This document shows, one piece after another, positions 63,969 through 64,000 of a DNA stretch of 64,000 nucleotides. Each line of letters starts with the position of its first letter. Positions within the stretch are counted from its first letter, which is position 1. Below the pieces are notes generated by a model, which was given only the letters and a program-made list of their open reading frames with translations, made no database searches and was not told the DNA's origin. Made by a program: the position numbers and the translations under genes. Source of the DNA: Acanthornis magna (taxonomy: Eukaryota > Chordata > Aves > Passeriformes > Acanthizidae); the NCBI GenBank assembly GCA_036785705.1, contig JAWUZG010000029.1, forward strand, positions 16,879,501 to 16,943,500, written 5' to 3'.

Positions 63969-64000
63969 CTGTGAACCCTACTGTTTGAAACTTCATGATT

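Larger units (their letters stand above)
49886..64000 (-). other. TNS3 5' intron(s), upstream of first coding exon
   Basis: At least 14 kb of AT-rich intron upstream of the first coding exon. It carries LTRs at 50761-51555, about 52190-52598, 60144-61059, about 62076-62300 and 62749-63680, and two candidate leader exons. No CpG-island promoter of TNS3 was seen, so the main promoter probably lies right of the window. Between 52.6 and 60.1 kb I see only AT-rich sequence. Confidence 0.75.

Noticed and set aside
1..64000. CRISPR arrays, bacterial-type operons, tRNA or rRNA genes
   Set aside because: No regularly spaced direct repeats, no ribosome-binding-site-led gene runs and no cloverleaf or rRNA sequence was seen. 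The window is a vertebrate intronic landscape.

Overview
This is vertebrate genomic DNA, almost certainly from a bird. It holds spliced exons with GT-AG borders and large introns, CR1 LINE copies with avian-type 3' tails, and a dense layer of endogenous retroviral LTRs of ERVL and ERVK style. There are no bacterial-type operons, no CRISPR array and no tRNA or rRNA gene that I could see. The species cannot be fixed from the sequence.

One protein-coding gene runs the whole length on the minus strand: tensin-3 (TNS3). I placed twelve coding exons by reading splice borders and phases: 49714-49885 (start codon at 49863), 47276-47326, 45932-46054, 44346-44410, 38471-38554, 35203-35315, 33478-33538, 33241-33316, 22404-22533, 21370-21435, 17957-18061 and 1484-2740. 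Together they give 2281 coding bases, about 760 residues. These are the PTP-like domain, the C2 domain and the first half of the disordered linker. All exon phases join without a break. The C-terminal half (rest of the linker, SH2, PTB) lies beyond the left edge. One or two possible 5' untranslated exons lie at 61414-61455 and 63899-63968.

The introns are mostly ordinary AT-rich sequence loaded with transposable elements. The intron at 22.5-33.2 kb holds a broken ERVL provirus (25306-32781, sense to TNS3) with two LTRs, a primer-binding-site-like sequence and gag, protease, reverse transcriptase and integrase remnants. Its pol region is split by a solo LTR with a 5-bp target duplication. Its 5' LTR is split by an unusual inverted LTR pair. 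Other LTRs sit at about 0.2-0.6, 4.8-5.4, 40.0-40.6 (inside a CR1), 41.0-42.8 (LTR within LTR), 48.8-49.1, 50.8-51.6, 52.2-52.6, 60.1-61.1 and 62.1-63.7 kb. CR1 copies lie at 6.9-7.7, 19.1-19.6, 34.2-34.8 and 39.9-40.9 kb.

I found no convincing new biological system. The points most worth a second look are the palindromic LTR insertion, the stacked LTR insertions with readable target duplications, a CpG-containing LTR about 0.9 kb upstream of the first coding exon, and several long perfect hairpins in introns.
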